In this document: positions 37,387 through 46,230 of the stretch, in pieces
Layout: every line of letters begins with the position of its first letter
How positions within the stretch are numbered: the first letter of the stretch is position 1
NCBI RefSeq assembly: GCF_030813055.1
Contig: NZ_JAUSTW010000003.1
Location: 248,001 to 312,000, forward strand
Direction of reading: 5' to 3'
From: Neobacillus ginsengisoli
GTDB lineage: Bacteria > Bacillota > Bacilli > Bacillales_B > DSM-18226
DNA: 64,000 bases
Notes under the pieces: model-generated
Seen by the model: the letters and a program-made list of their open reading frames with translations, nothing else
Databases searched by the model: none
Told to the model about the DNA's origin: nothing
Position numbers and translations under genes: made by a program

Positions 37387-37521
37387 ACGCTATGATTACA
37401 ACATACTGGATTGAACAAACGTTAATTTCGTGTTTTATTTTATTTTCCGTTTAGATTAAATGAGGAGTTTTGAGGGTCTTCCCTAAAAACAAGATGTAAT
37501 AAATGATGGAAAGGTTTCGAT

Positions 37522-38550
37522 TTAATGTTTATTTCGATCAGCTAAATATTTAGCGTACAGAATCGTATTTTTAACTACGTCTAATTCAACATTATATATA
37601 TTAGGTGGACCAGGTCTCCAATTTACTTCAAAAAGCCATAGTTTTTGGTTTTCATCAATTCCGACATCAATTCCTAATTCATCCAATTCATTATTATATA
37701 AAGAATCAAAATGATTTGAAAAGCTTATCGCAAACTGTTCAAGATACCTTTGAATATCATACCAGGAGTCACCAAACTCTGTTTTTAAAAAAATATCAAG
37801 GTAAGTACTATAACCGCCACTACCCATATTAGATGTTATGGTCCCCAACCTACCTATCCTTGGATAAATAGATGTAATAACCCATTTTCCTTCTCCATTT
37901 TTTTGTACATGCAATCGGAAATCAAAAACATGACCAGATTTTGTTTGACTATTTATAAACTGTTGAACTAAGTAATCTTGTCCTTGTATTTTATGGGATA
38001 TCAAGTCTAGCAATTGTTTTTCATTAATAGAAGATATTAATTCTGCTTCATTAATTTTGTATTGATTAAATCCATATTTTTCGATATAAACAACGCCGCC
38101 ACCTTGATGTCCAGACGACGGTTTGATTATAACTTTTTTATAAAGTTTGATCATATTTAAAAAAATCTGAACGTCAGTTAATTTATAAAAAGGAATAAGA
38201 TATTGTTTGAATTTTTTTGCCTTTATAATTCTGTTATATACACTTAATTTGTCCCCAATAGAATGACTTGTAAACGGAATCCTCTCGAACAAATAATCTA
38301 CGATTTGTTCAGCTTTATTACCTACAGGATAACTCGCATTATAAATGACATCAGGAAAAGGAAATTCCTTTTCTATCCACTGTCCATTTTCATAGACTTT
38401 CCCTAAAATTCTTTGTTGTTTTATATTTACCCTACTTGGGGTAAAGTAAAAAAAGTTTAACCCTTCAGCTTTTGCTACAACGGCATAAGCATATGCTTTC
38501 TTTACATTATTTGGATCAGCACGATGATGGAGCATGCCAATTAGCGTCAT
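37522..38550 (-). CDS. YheC/YheD-family ATP-grasp protein
   Basis: A 342-residue protein of the YheCD ATP-grasp family (described as endospore coat-associated in Bacillus). It begins IGMLHHRADPNNVKKAYAYA, has an ATP-binding lid KVIIKPSSGHQGGGVVYIEKYG and the metal/carboxylate site GIDVGIDENQKLWLFEVNWRPGPP. ATP-grasp enzymes join a carboxylate to an amine or thiol through an acyl phosphate. GGGGGAG precedes the ATG. It is downstream of another ATP-grasp gene on the same strand; substrate unknown. Confidence 0.8.
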   Translation of the reverse strand: MTLIGMLHHRADPNNVKKAYAYAVVAKAEGLNFFYFTPSRVNIKQQRILGKVYENGQWIEKEFPFPDVIYNASYPVGNKAEQIVDYLFERIPFTSHSIGDKLSVYNRIIKAKKFKQYLIPFYKLTDVQIFLNMIKLYKKVIIKPSSGHQGGGVVYIEKYGFNQYKINEAELISSINEKQLLDLISHKIQGQDYLVQQFINSQTKSGHVFDFRLHVQKNGEGKWVITSIYPRIGRLGTITSNMGSGGYSTYLDIFLKTEFGDSWYDIQRYLEQFAISFSNHFDSLYNNELDELGIDVGIDENQKLWLFEVNWRPGPPNIYNVELDVVKNTILYAKYLADRNKH

Positions 38551-38702
38551 AATACTTCACTCCCCCTCTCCAAATTCTTTTCCCAATATTTTTTGTTCAA
38601 TCATTAAAAGTTTGTTTTAGGTTTGTTTCTCTTAATTTCTTCTAATTTATAAAAATTACGTTTTATTTTTAGATAATCGTCATGATTTTTCACCCCCAAT
38701 TT

Positions 38703-39929
38703 TTAAATTGGGTCAAGGTCGAAACGTATCTGGCTGGCTGCTTTCATGGCAATTCTTTTCGCTTCTTCTTTAACATCTGAGGATGCCAAAATGTATCCGC
38801 AACGATCTCCCATTGATAAAGGCGGGCGTAATATCTGTCCTTGTTGGGGTTTTATATATACTTCTTCTACTCCTGGATATTGGGAACAGCGATTTTTGCC
38901 CGTTACCTTTATTAATTTTCCTCTAGAATCAACAGTTAAATAATGTGCGTATACATATTTACTGTGTTTTTTAGTAAGGTTAGGCTCATTTCCTAACATT
39001 AATTTAATGGTTTCCTCAACTAAATTAATTCCATATCCAACTTCAATGATTCGATTCATGGCTCCACCTGAGATTCTCGGGTTAATTTCAATTAATTTCC
39101 ACACCCCATTTACTAGGCGCATTTCTAAGTGAGCGGCACCATTTTTCATTCGAAAAGCCTTTAAGATGGAACTTACTGTCACAAGGATACTATTGTATAA
39201 ACTTTGATCGATAACTGGTAGTAAACAATATCCGGTTACAATAAATCGTTGTAAAAAAGTAATCTGCTGTTCGATTATCGCGACAATATGAACTTTTCCA
39301 TTGTGTACTAAAACTTCAATTAAATATTGGGGTCCAGATAGATACTCCTCCAGCAAAATCTGTTCACTTTTTTTTAGTAATTTTTGTATTGCCAGTTTCA
39401 ACTGGTTCTCGTTATTTGCCACCAGAACATCTTTTGAGCCAGCAGATAAGGGAGCCTTTACAATAAGAGGTAAATAGTTCTTTTGTTTCTGGATAAATTT
39501 CTCTAGTGATTCATCTGCTGTATAAATTGCATAATAAGGAGACATTGGTAGGTCTTTGAGAAGCTCACGAGTTAAAACTTTATTTTCCATTTTTAGAATT
39601 GGATCTGCTGAAACAGCATTTTGACAAAATTCTTCTGATAAGGCTGCTGCTACATGAACAAAAGGATCTACAAAACTCAAAACGCCTTGTATTCGTTTTC
39701 CTTGTTTTTGTATTTTGATGAGGTTATTTTTTAAATCATTGTAATTGGATAATTCCACTAAAATCATTTGATGGACATCGGGAAATTCTGTTCTTTGAAA
39801 AATGAAATTTTTTTTATTGGTTAATAACACCGTAAAATAGCCTAGTCGTTCTGCAGCTTTTATTGCTTCTCTACTTGATCCAGATTTGTTAGTTTCAATA
39901 AAAACAATGGTTCGCATAAGCTTTGTCAT
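38703..39929 (-). CDS. ATP-grasp ligase (BacD/CarB-like)
   Basis: A 408-residue ATP-grasp enzyme of the type found in L-amino acid ligases and carboxylate-amine ligases. It has a pre-ATP-grasp Rossmann-like N-terminus (TIVFIETNKSGSSREAIKAAERLGY), NKVLTRELLKDL, PLIVKAPLSAGSKDV for nucleotide binding, and the metal site HLEMRLVNGVWKLIEINPRISGGAMNR. The C-terminal domain has HYLTVDSRGK. Probable product is a dipeptide or amide. Start could be ATG at 39929 or 39917. Lies 152 bases before the YheCD-like gene. Confidence 0.75.
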   Translation of the reverse strand: MTKLMRTIVFIETNKSGSSREAIKAAERLGYFTVLLTNKKNFIFQRTEFPDVHQMILVELSNYNDLKNNLIKIQKQGKRIQGVLSFVDPFVHVAAALSEEFCQNAVSADPILKMENKVLTRELLKDLPMSPYYAIYTADESLEKFIQKQKNYLPLIVKAPLSAGSKDVLVANNENQLKLAIQKLLKKSEQILLEEYLSGPQYLIEVLVHNGKVHIVAIIEQQITFLQRFIVTGYCLLPVIDQSLYNSILVTVSSILKAFRMKNGAAHLEMRLVNGVWKLIEINPRISGGAMNRIIEVGYGINLVEETIKLMLGNEPNLTKKHSKYVYAHYLTVDSRGKLIKVTGKNRCSQYPGVEEVYIKPQQGQILRPPLSMGDRCGYILASSDVKEEAKRIAMKAASQIRFDLDPI

Positions 39930-40085
39930 CCCATCTTTGATTATTTTATGTAAGATTTAGCGTTTATTCCTATATTGAACTGAAAAACATACTGCTTACC
40001 TTTTTAATATATTGAGTTAAGACAAGAATGGTTCGGACAGTTGTCATAAGTCTTAAGACGTGTGAATTAATAAATTTGTAAAAAT

Positions 40086-40125
40086 GAAAAGAGCGTCTGC
40101 AATATATGCAAAGCGCTCTTCAAAA
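40086..40125 (-). terminator. Terminator after the MurF-like gene
   Basis: On the minus strand AAGAGCG and CGCTCTT pair around TGCATATATTGCA-like inner sequence, followed by Ts. It separates the MurF-like gene from the ATP-grasp genes. The remainder of gap 39930-40251 shows nothing clear. Confidence 0.7.
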
Positions 40126-40251
40126 GTTTTATAACGGAAGGGTGTTGTTGGTTCGATGGGAGTAATAGTTTGTAATAAATAATTCCACTCAATTTTCTTT
40201 TTTGTCCCCTATTAGGAAAGCTGCCTTTTTAAGAGCAAAATTTCTACCAAT

Positions 40252-41631
40252 TTAACTTCTTAAATATTCGATGACATCATCAAAGTCTGAATCATTCGCG
40301 TTCGTTTTGAAATAAACAATGTCATTTGGGATTAAAAATGAATCAAAAAACCTCTTCATTTCATCCGCATCTGAAAAATGATAAACATTATGCGGATTTA
40401 CTCCTGCCTCTATAGCTGGCTTTACAAAATCTTTTGCAATGGTTCCTTTGGTGATAAGAACATCGACCCCCAATTTACCGAGTAGATGTCCTGCCTTTTC
40501 GTATTCTTCATCTGCATATTTTCCAAGTGATGCCATTCTCCCCAGTACAGCAATTTTTCTTTGGAATGGCAATGCTATTCTGCTTAATGTTTCTAATCCT
40601 TTTCTTAAGGAAGCAGGATTTGACTTCCAAGTATCATCCACCAACGTAATTCGATTTCGTCCCTTAATTATTTGAAAATGAGATCCCATGTGATGATAAG
40701 AGGATAATCTGTTTAAAGCATAGTGTAGATCCACTCCTAAGATTGCAGCGGCTGCTAATGAAGCGGCTGCATTATATACATTATGCTCACCAAGACCCGG
40801 TATATATCCTTTAAATTCCCTTTTCTTATATTCAATCCAAAAAGTCATGCCGGATGAATTATATTGATACTTCTTTATCCTAAAAATTGCATCCCTGTTT
40901 TTTCCGAACGTTATAATCTCTCCCTTAAATTTAGAAGTATCGATGGAAGAGAGATATGGGTCGTCCATATTTAGAATGAGAGTTCCCTCATTGTTCATGC
41001 CTTGCATTATTTTTGCCTTTTCTGCTAGATAATCATCAAATGATTGAATATCATCCGTATGATCTACATCAATCATTGTCATAACCCCAATAGTCGGGTA
41101 AAAATACTTGCAAGACTCCGTCAAATCCCCTATTGCAGATACAGCTGTTTCAAACACAGCCACATCCGTATCTTTATCAATTCCCATTAAATAAGGAAGG
41201 TTGTAATGATTTGCATTTTTGCTGGATATTGTTGCCTGGACATTGTGTGTTTCTTCCAAAATGTGTTTGAGCATTTCTTTCGTAGTAGATTTTCCACATG
41301 TACCAGTTATGGCGACTACAGGAATGCTAAACAGATGCCTGTAATATGAAGTGAATTTAAAGAAAGTATCTTTGAGATTCTTTACCATTATGATTTGCTC
41401 AGGATTTAATCTTTCCATATTAGAAAATGGTGTATCTGTAACGATGAATACATTCTTGTAATTCTTTATAGATTTAACAGGCACCTCTATGTTGTTCCAA
41501 CGAAAAAATAACGTATTACTCCTAATATCAAATCTGTCATTAGTGACCGTATGGATCCGTATACCTTTTTGCTTTATATTAGGCTGAATGTTCATTGAAG
41601 TTAAAATAGTCTCCAATAATAATGTTTTCAA
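40252..41631 (-). CDS. Mur ligase family protein (MurF-like)
   Basis: A 459-residue Mur ligase. The P-loop is ITGTCGKSTTKEM near residue 112; KNANHYNLP, MTMIDVDHTDD, AEKAKIM and LNMDDPYL follow; the C-terminal domain has LVDDTWKSNPASLRKGLETL. MurF adds D-Ala-D-Ala to the peptidoglycan precursor, but this protein is diverged (short N-terminal domain, unusual GTCGKST) and is isolated from dcw genes, so it is probably a paralogue for another amide bond. TTG start with GGAGG at seven-base spacing. Its ATP-grasp neighbours suggest a shared peptide-forming pathway. Confidence 0.78.
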   Translation of the reverse strand: MKTLLLETILTSMNIQPNIKQKGIRIHTVTNDRFDIRSNTLFFRWNNIEVPVKSIKNYKNVFIVTDTPFSNMERLNPEQIIMVKNLKDTFFKFTSYYRHLFSIPVVAITGTCGKSTTKEMLKHILEETHNVQATISSKNANHYNLPYLMGIDKDTDVAVFETAVSAIGDLTESCKYFYPTIGVMTMIDVDHTDDIQSFDDYLAEKAKIMQGMNNEGTLILNMDDPYLSSIDTSKFKGEIITFGKNRDAIFRIKKYQYNSSGMTFWIEYKKREFKGYIPGLGEHNVYNAAASLAAAAILGVDLHYALNRLSSYHHMGSHFQIIKGRNRITLVDDTWKSNPASLRKGLETLSRIALPFQRKIAVLGRMASLGKYADEEYEKAGHLLGKLGVDVLITKGTIAKDFVKPAIEAGVNPHNVYHFSDADEMKRFFDSFLIPNDIVYFKTNANDSDFDDVIEYLRS

Positions 41632-41837
41632 AATGACCCTCCTAAGTTCTTTTTTATGAAAAAAGGCAGCTCCCCTAATAATACTTTTCTTTAAGGATAG
41701 TAGTGATCAAATTACTTTGAATTAAAAAGCTTATATATCATATGACGTGTCCCCTATTGCAGGTGTGTAATAAATACTAAGTCCAGAAATTAAAGAAAAC
41801 TTCTCCAGTTCAAAAACTCATAAGTTTATTACAAACA

Positions 41838-42171
41838 ATGATTTATATTCCGCTAATTGCGCTAAAACCGGGAATTTCTCCCCGAATAGAAGAAGTTCCC
41901 TTTCTTCACAATCTTTTCATTCACAGTAAAAAAAGGTTTATCACAGCAACAATTAACGATTCAGATAACGTCTTTCAAGACCCTAAATTCAATTAGGGCT
42001 ATTGGAGTTGGTAAATTGTCTGGAAGACTTGTAGACTTTGAACTATTCATGGTACAAAATCCTAAGACTATCAAGTTGAGAGTTTTCAAATGTCAAGAAA
42101 CTTTTATTAATACAACATTCACAAGTGAGGAAATTGGTCCTCAATTTAAAATCACTCTTTGTCCGAGATAA
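41838..42171 (+). pseudogene. Frameshifted gene of unknown function
   Basis: From ATG at 41838 the frame reads MIYIPLIALKPGISPRIEEV through FITATINDSDNVFQDPKFN and stops at 41994-41996. The other frame is open from 41890 and continues as IRAIGVGKLSGRLVDFELF to ITLCPR and TAA at 42171. Joined near 41990, they make a plausible single protein of about 110 residues. No Shine-Dalgarno is seen. A perfect terminator follows 23 bases later, supporting a former gene. The product is not recognised. The upstream part of gap 41632-42382 shows nothing else. Confidence 0.45.
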
Positions 42172-42194
42172 ATAAAAAAAATATCAATATATGA

Positions 42195-42225
42195 ATCGGT
42201 AGCGTATGACCGCTACCGATTTTTG
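42195..42225 (+). terminator. Strong terminator
   Basis: ATCGGTAGCG and CGCTACCGAT form a perfect 10-bp stem with loop TATGAC and a following T run on the plus strand. It has an unbroken partner only in the decayed reading frame just upstream. Confidence 0.85.
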
Positions 42226-42382
42226 TATTGTCATGGAAAATGAAATAAAGGACTGGAATAAGGCAGTTTTTATTCAACTATTCTGCCCATTAGCTCAATA
42301 ACAAAAAGACTAACTTCCTGGGCAGTCTGACCTTTAAGGAAAACACCTGTTAATATAATAAGTTTTACTCATTCACTTCCAT

Positions 42383-42685
42383 TTAAAGATTTTTATTATC
42401 GAGTGTTTTCATAAAATATTGTTTTGTTTTCATATCACCTTTTACCAAGTTATTTACAAATCCTTGGTTATGAAGTAAGTCGTCCATCTGATTATAAATT
42501 AATTTATTGTACTGAGGATTATCTAATAAATTTGCAAACCATTCTTGTTCTGAAAGAAGTTTAATGTTCTTTTCAACATTTTCTTGGCGTAATTTTTGAC
42601 GTTTTTTCCCTATTTTGCTTTTCTTAAATTTCTCCGTAACAAGATCCCCAATCAACTCAATTATAGACTCAAAAAAATCCGACAT
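42383..42685 (-). CDS. Hypothetical protein, 100 aa
   Basis: A highly charged helical protein: a short amphipathic N-terminus (FFESIIELIGDLVTEKF), a Lys/Arg-rich stretch (KKSKIGKKRQKLRQENVEK), then helices up to TKQYFMKTLDNKNL. No signal peptide, membrane helix or known motif. AGGTG lies seven bases before the ATG, so expression is plausible. Neighbours give no hint of function. Confidence 0.5.
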   Translation of the reverse strand: MSDFFESIIELIGDLVTEKFKKSKIGKKRQKLRQENVEKNIKLLSEQEWFANLLDNPQYNKLIYNQMDDLLHNQGFVNNLVKGDMKTKQYFMKTLDNKNL

Positions 42686-42851
42686 TTGTTTTCACCTTTG
42701 TAATTTTAATGGTCTTTTCCATCTAAAAAAGGCTAAAAACTTAGTTGCATAATAAAGCCGTTTACTTGAACTTTAAAACAATTTGCTATTTCACTAATGT
42801 AAGTATTTCCAAATTCATCATTTAAGCTTAAACAAAACCGCACTGTTATAG

Positions 42852-42886
42852 AAAAACGTCCCTGTTCATTACAGGAACGCCTTTTA
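42852..42886 (-). terminator. Terminator after the DUF202 gene
   Basis: On the minus strand GGCGTTCCTGT pairs with ACAGGGACG (one mismatch) around AATGA, followed by TTTTTC. Confidence 0.6.
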
Positions 42887-43075
42887 GCACAAAAATAGAA
42901 AAAAGATCACGAAGCTTCCTTTTAATTAAGAAAGTTAAATCGACTAATTAGTAGGGTCATCTTTTGGAATAAAAAGGAGTTGCCGCAGCACCCCCTTCTT
43001 CAACTCTGGCAACCAATGAATTTGAAGTAAACTATTTACTTGTAAATAAGTTTAAACGCCAATTATCAAATTTTA

Positions 43076-43363
43076 TTATTTAATGAATTGCATTGCTTTG
43101 ATTGTTTTTTTTGAACGATAATAATTATAAAAACCAACCAAAAGAAGAATAAATCCTAAAGAGATGGTTATGTACGCTGTAATTTCGAACTTTATATTCT
43201 TATCAAAAAACTCTATAAGGGCTGCCGCAGCCGCAAAGAATGTCAAGGACGTACGAATATAGGCTAATAGTGTTCTATCATTGGCTAGTTTGGTTCTTTC
43301 GATTGCTAACAAATCACTAGAGGATACCGAATTCTGATTTGGTGCATTATTTTTACCGATCAT
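43076..43363 (-). CDS. DUF202 (YidH-like) membrane protein
   Basis: A 95-residue protein with the DUF202 signature ERTKLANDRTLLAYIRTSLTFFAAAAALIEF: repeated RTxLAxxRTxL, then two to three membrane helices (residues about 34-52 and 60-80). Family function is unknown; members are small inner-membrane proteins often near stress or transport genes. GGAG fits the ATG. Confidence 0.75.
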   Translation of the reverse strand: MIGKNNAPNQNSVSSSDLLAIERTKLANDRTLLAYIRTSLTFFAAAAALIEFFDKNIKFEITAYITISLGFILLLVGFYNYYRSKKTIKAMQFIK

Positions 43364-43470
43364 ATTACAACTCCTTTTGTTCTAAATGATACGATATAGT
43401 ATGCCAATAGATCGGCTATTTAAGAATAAAATTGGCTGAAAATCGCCCTCAATGGAATACCCCATTGTTT

Positions 43471-44004
43471 CTACGTTGAAGTACAGTTTGCGTGGATTAA
43501 CGTATTGGTACGGCGACACGTCGATTTTATGTTCGTTCTTCCTGTACGAATCGTCACGATATTGCCATACTTCTCTATTTTTGCGAGGCGACCTAAAATT
43601 GTTCTGACAGATTCGACCGGAGATTCTTCAAATAATAGATCATGTTTTTGGTTTAAGATATGAATATCTTTAAACGGCTTTCCTAGTCCTGCTCTATCAT
43701 TATTTAAAATGACAACAATATCTTTTTGCTTGTCACCACTAACATCCACATAAAATAAGGCAGTATCATATTTGCCATGGTACCAACCGGGAAAATGATA
43801 TAGGACGCCCTGTCCTTGTTCGCCGACTTGGACAACGAAATTTTCATAGTCCATCCAGCTTTTTTTATCTGCTAGTAAGTAAATTCGCATATCCGATTTA
43901 TCGATTGGCACGCTATTTAGGACCACTCGGTCAATTGCATATGATCTCTCATGCGGGAATACCGACAAAATTAAAAAGCAGCCAGCAAAGATTCTTTTAA
44001 ACAT
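43471..44004 (-). CDS. Hypothetical secreted protein
   Basis: A 177-residue protein with an N-terminal signal sequence (FKRIFAGCFLILSVF, cleavage probably near SYAID). The mature part contains DMRIYLLADKKSWMDYENF and an Asp-rich DTALFYVDVSGDKQKDIVVIL like a calcium-type or FG-GAP strand. The last 20 residues are rich in Thr/Arg/Cys and may reflect a changed C-terminus. GGAG fits ATG at 44004. It is divergent from the 361-aa secreted protein gene. No family recognised. Confidence 0.5.
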   Translation of the reverse strand: MFKRIFAGCFLILSVFPHERSYAIDRVVLNSVPIDKSDMRIYLLADKKSWMDYENFVVQVGEQGQGVLYHFPGWYHGKYDTALFYVDVSGDKQKDIVVILNNDRAGLGKPFKDIHILNQKHDLLFEESPVESVRTILGRLAKIEKYGNIVTIRTGRTNIKSTCRRTNTLIHANCTST

Positions 44005-44095
44005 AGTTTGCACTCCTTTTACTTAGTGTCCCATTACGAAAATACAAACATACATGATTGCATTTGGGGGACAATAAATAATAGGGTGATAAATA

Positions 44096-45181
44096 ATGAA
44101 AATAAAGAAATCTATTTTAGTATTCCTTGTTGCATTAGCTCTTGGTGTGCAATCCCCAACGTACACAAAAGCAATGAATGAAGAAATGCGGTGGTTCCAC
44201 CAACTTTCCAGAGCATTATATGAAAGGGATGGCAAAAAATTAAACGCATTGGTAGAGCCAGGCGTCAAAATTCCTGAAATTAGAGAAAACTCGCCTATTA
44301 TGGGTTTAAGTACACTTCCTTCTACTCATAAAGATACGGTGATCATGATTGGGAATTTTAGAGACTGTATGGGTGATAATCAGAGTGATTGCGGGGAAAG
44401 AATCGCGTTTATATGGGAAGTATCTGTAAAAAACAATAAAATATCAAAGATTAAGGTCATTTCAGATGTGGCTAATCCGCATATGAATGAACTAATCGTT
44501 ACAAAAGAATACAGAGAAAAATTCAACAAAGAAATACTTGTTCCTATGCATTTTCCCTTTAAAATGACACATGTGAATGGAAAAATAACAGGCAAGAAGA
44601 TTTTCTTACAATATCAGAATAAAGAAATTGCAGGCGTAATGGAAATTCAAGCTGAACCAACCTTCGGAGAAATCATTTTGCCGAAGAATAACATGTATAA
44701 ACCGGTTGAGCTAAAAAAAGGCTACAAGGGTTTTATCGGAGAAACATACAAAGGCTGTGAATTAATCTTTCTTTCTGATAACATGCATTACAGCGTGAAA
44801 CTGCTTGGCGATCATAAAAAGTATAATCCTTCGAAAAAAGAACTGATAAAAGTCGTAAATTGGATGCTTTACCAGAAGGAACCTCGGGGAATGTATTACG
44901 AGGACAATTCAGATAAGAAACTTAAAGATGCGGATTCCTTTTACCGGTCACTTGATAAAAAGGAATACACCGAATTTAAAAATGCAAAGCTGAACATACG
45001 TGAAAAAACTAGTTTTGAAAATGTGAATAATGTTTTAGCTCGCGCTGATAAGTATGGTGAAGTCAGAATTAATAACCCTGATGTCCATCCCAAAAGGCAA
45101 ATATACATCTTTATAACCGTTCCGCAGGAAGGTGAGAAAAGGATAGCTGTATTTGACGCGGAAACAGGAGAACAGATCTAA
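44096..45181 (+). CDS. Hypothetical secreted protein, 361 aa
   Basis: A cleavable signal peptide (KKSILVFLVALALGVQSPTYTKA) precedes about 335 residues of soluble protein. The first part (residues 27-135) has DCMGDNQSDCGERIAFIWEVSV, like small secreted domains with paired Cys; the second part is strand-rich (GYKGFIGETYKGCELIFLSDNMHYSVKLL). No known catalytic motif. A terminator follows, so it is separate from the DUF3888 genes, but all four genes to 47463 encode exported proteins. Confidence 0.6.
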   Translation: MKIKKSILVFLVALALGVQSPTYTKAMNEEMRWFHQLSRALYERDGKKLNALVEPGVKIPEIRENSPIMGLSTLPSTHKDTVIMIGNFRDCMGDNQSDCGERIAFIWEVSVKNNKISKIKVISDVANPHMNELIVTKEYREKFNKEILVPMHFPFKMTHVNGKITGKKIFLQYQNKEIAGVMEIQAEPTFGEIILPKNNMYKPVELKKGYKGFIGETYKGCELIFLSDNMHYSVKLLGDHKKYNPSKKELIKVVNWMLYQKEPRGMYYEDNSDKKLKDADSFYRSLDKKEYTEFKNAKLNIREKTSFENVNNVLARADKYGEVRINNPDVHPKRQIYIFITVPQEGEKRIAVFDAETGEQI

Positions 45182-45251
45182 AAAAGGGAACAATGAAAGT
45201 CACTCTTTGTATGACTTTAGCTCGTAATACTCTTATTCAAAATAAAAACAT

Positions 45252-45281
45252 CACCTTCCCACCAACGGGAAGGCTTTTTTC
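45252..45281 (+). terminator. Terminator after the 361-aa gene
   Basis: CCTTCCC and GGGAAGG pair around ACCAAC, followed by CTTTTTTC. Confidence 0.85.
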
Positions 45282-45325
45282 ATTCAATAGAGCAAACTAA
45301 GAAAAAGCCTAAAGTGGGGTCCTTT

Positions 45326-45721
45326 ATGAAAAAAAGCGTTTTAATATTGATTGCCTGCTTCACTTTTTTCTCTTATTCACCCGTCAAAGCCGAAACCGTA
45401 ACTAAAAATGATGTGCAATTGCGTGATGATGTGATCCTCAATTTGCTATTTCTACCCATCTATAAAGAAGTCGAGAAACATTTCGGCAAACCGAAGCAGT
45501 ATTATTGCCAACAGATTCTCCAAATCAAAGAGAAGGTAGAACACAAAACCTACCGCTACTTTAATATCACCGTGCAGCTAACAACATTTGAAGGTGCTCA
45601 CGATTTCCCATATGATTTAGTTACTATCACTTTTAGTAATAAAAATAGTATGGAGTGGCGGGCTATTGATGTCAACAGCAGAAGGTTAAAGCCAAACGAA
45701 ATAACTAAGTGCAGGCATTAA
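45326..45721 (+). CDS. DUF3888-family secreted protein
   Basis: A 131-residue exported protein of the DUF3888 family: signal peptide (KKSVLILIACFTFFSYSPVKA), then LRDDVILNLLFLPIYKEVEKHFG, YCQQILQIKE and VQLTTFEGAHDFPYDLVTITF, all typical of the family. Function unknown. The frame opens at GTG 45314, but ATG at 45326 is used in relatives. It lies 22 bases before a second member of the family, a tandem duplication that has diverged. Confidence 0.75.
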   Translation: MKKSVLILIACFTFFSYSPVKAETVTKNDVQLRDDVILNLLFLPIYKEVEKHFGKPKQYYCQQILQIKEKVEHKTYRYFNITVQLTTFEGAHDFPYDLVTITFSNKNSMEWRAIDVNSRRLKPNEITKCRH

Positions 45722-45743
45722 AAAAAGAGGTATCTAGAACGAA

Positions 45744-46205
45744 ATGAAAAAAATACTAATCGCTTTTATACTGTCCTTGTTTGTTGTTACCATCTTTCAA
45801 ACGGGATGGGCGTCAGCAAATGAACCCACTCAAGATTCTGAAGAGCTTCGGCTGCAAGATATGCTTATGTGTATGCTTACTCCGAATATTAACAAAGTGT
45901 TGGAGAAATATTATGGTCCCAATACCCCTGGGGTTACTCCCTGGAAAATCAAAATCATCGAAACCAGGAGAGTGCAACATTTCCGTGGTTTCATATTAGA
46001 TATTACATTTGATATAGAGCCTACCACGGGACATAACGTTTCTGTTGGTAAGGACCGCATGACTTTTCGTATCTCTTACGGTCCTTCAATAGAGCTGATT
46101 GAGCATAAACATTTAGCAACGTATGATTTACCTCCTGAAACATCATCGTTCGATTTTAATAAGCTTCCACCTTTGTTTAAATACGTCCTTTCTAAACCAT
46201 TTTAG
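45744..46205 (+). CDS. DUF3888-family secreted protein (paralogue)
   Basis: A 153-residue exported protein: signal peptide (KKILIAFILSLFVVTIFQTGWASA), then SEELRLQDMLMCMLTPNINKVLEKYYG and IKIIETRR, the same layout as the preceding gene but with a longer C-terminus (PPETSSFDFNKLPPLFKYVL). AAAAGAGG before the ATG; cotranscribed with the paralogue and the propeller protein downstream. Confidence 0.72.
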   Translation: MKKILIAFILSLFVVTIFQTGWASANEPTQDSEELRLQDMLMCMLTPNINKVLEKYYGPNTPGVTPWKIKIIETRRVQHFRGFILDITFDIEPTTGHNVSVGKDRMTFRISYGPSIELIEHKHLATYDLPPETSSFDFNKLPPLFKYVLSKPF

Positions 46206-46230
46206 CTAAATACTGAGGGAGGTCTTAACT

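Noticed and set aside
42740..42920. Minus frame reading NDEFGNTYISEIANCFKV
   Set aside because: No start codon and it runs through the terminator hairpin of the DUF202 gene; likely chance.
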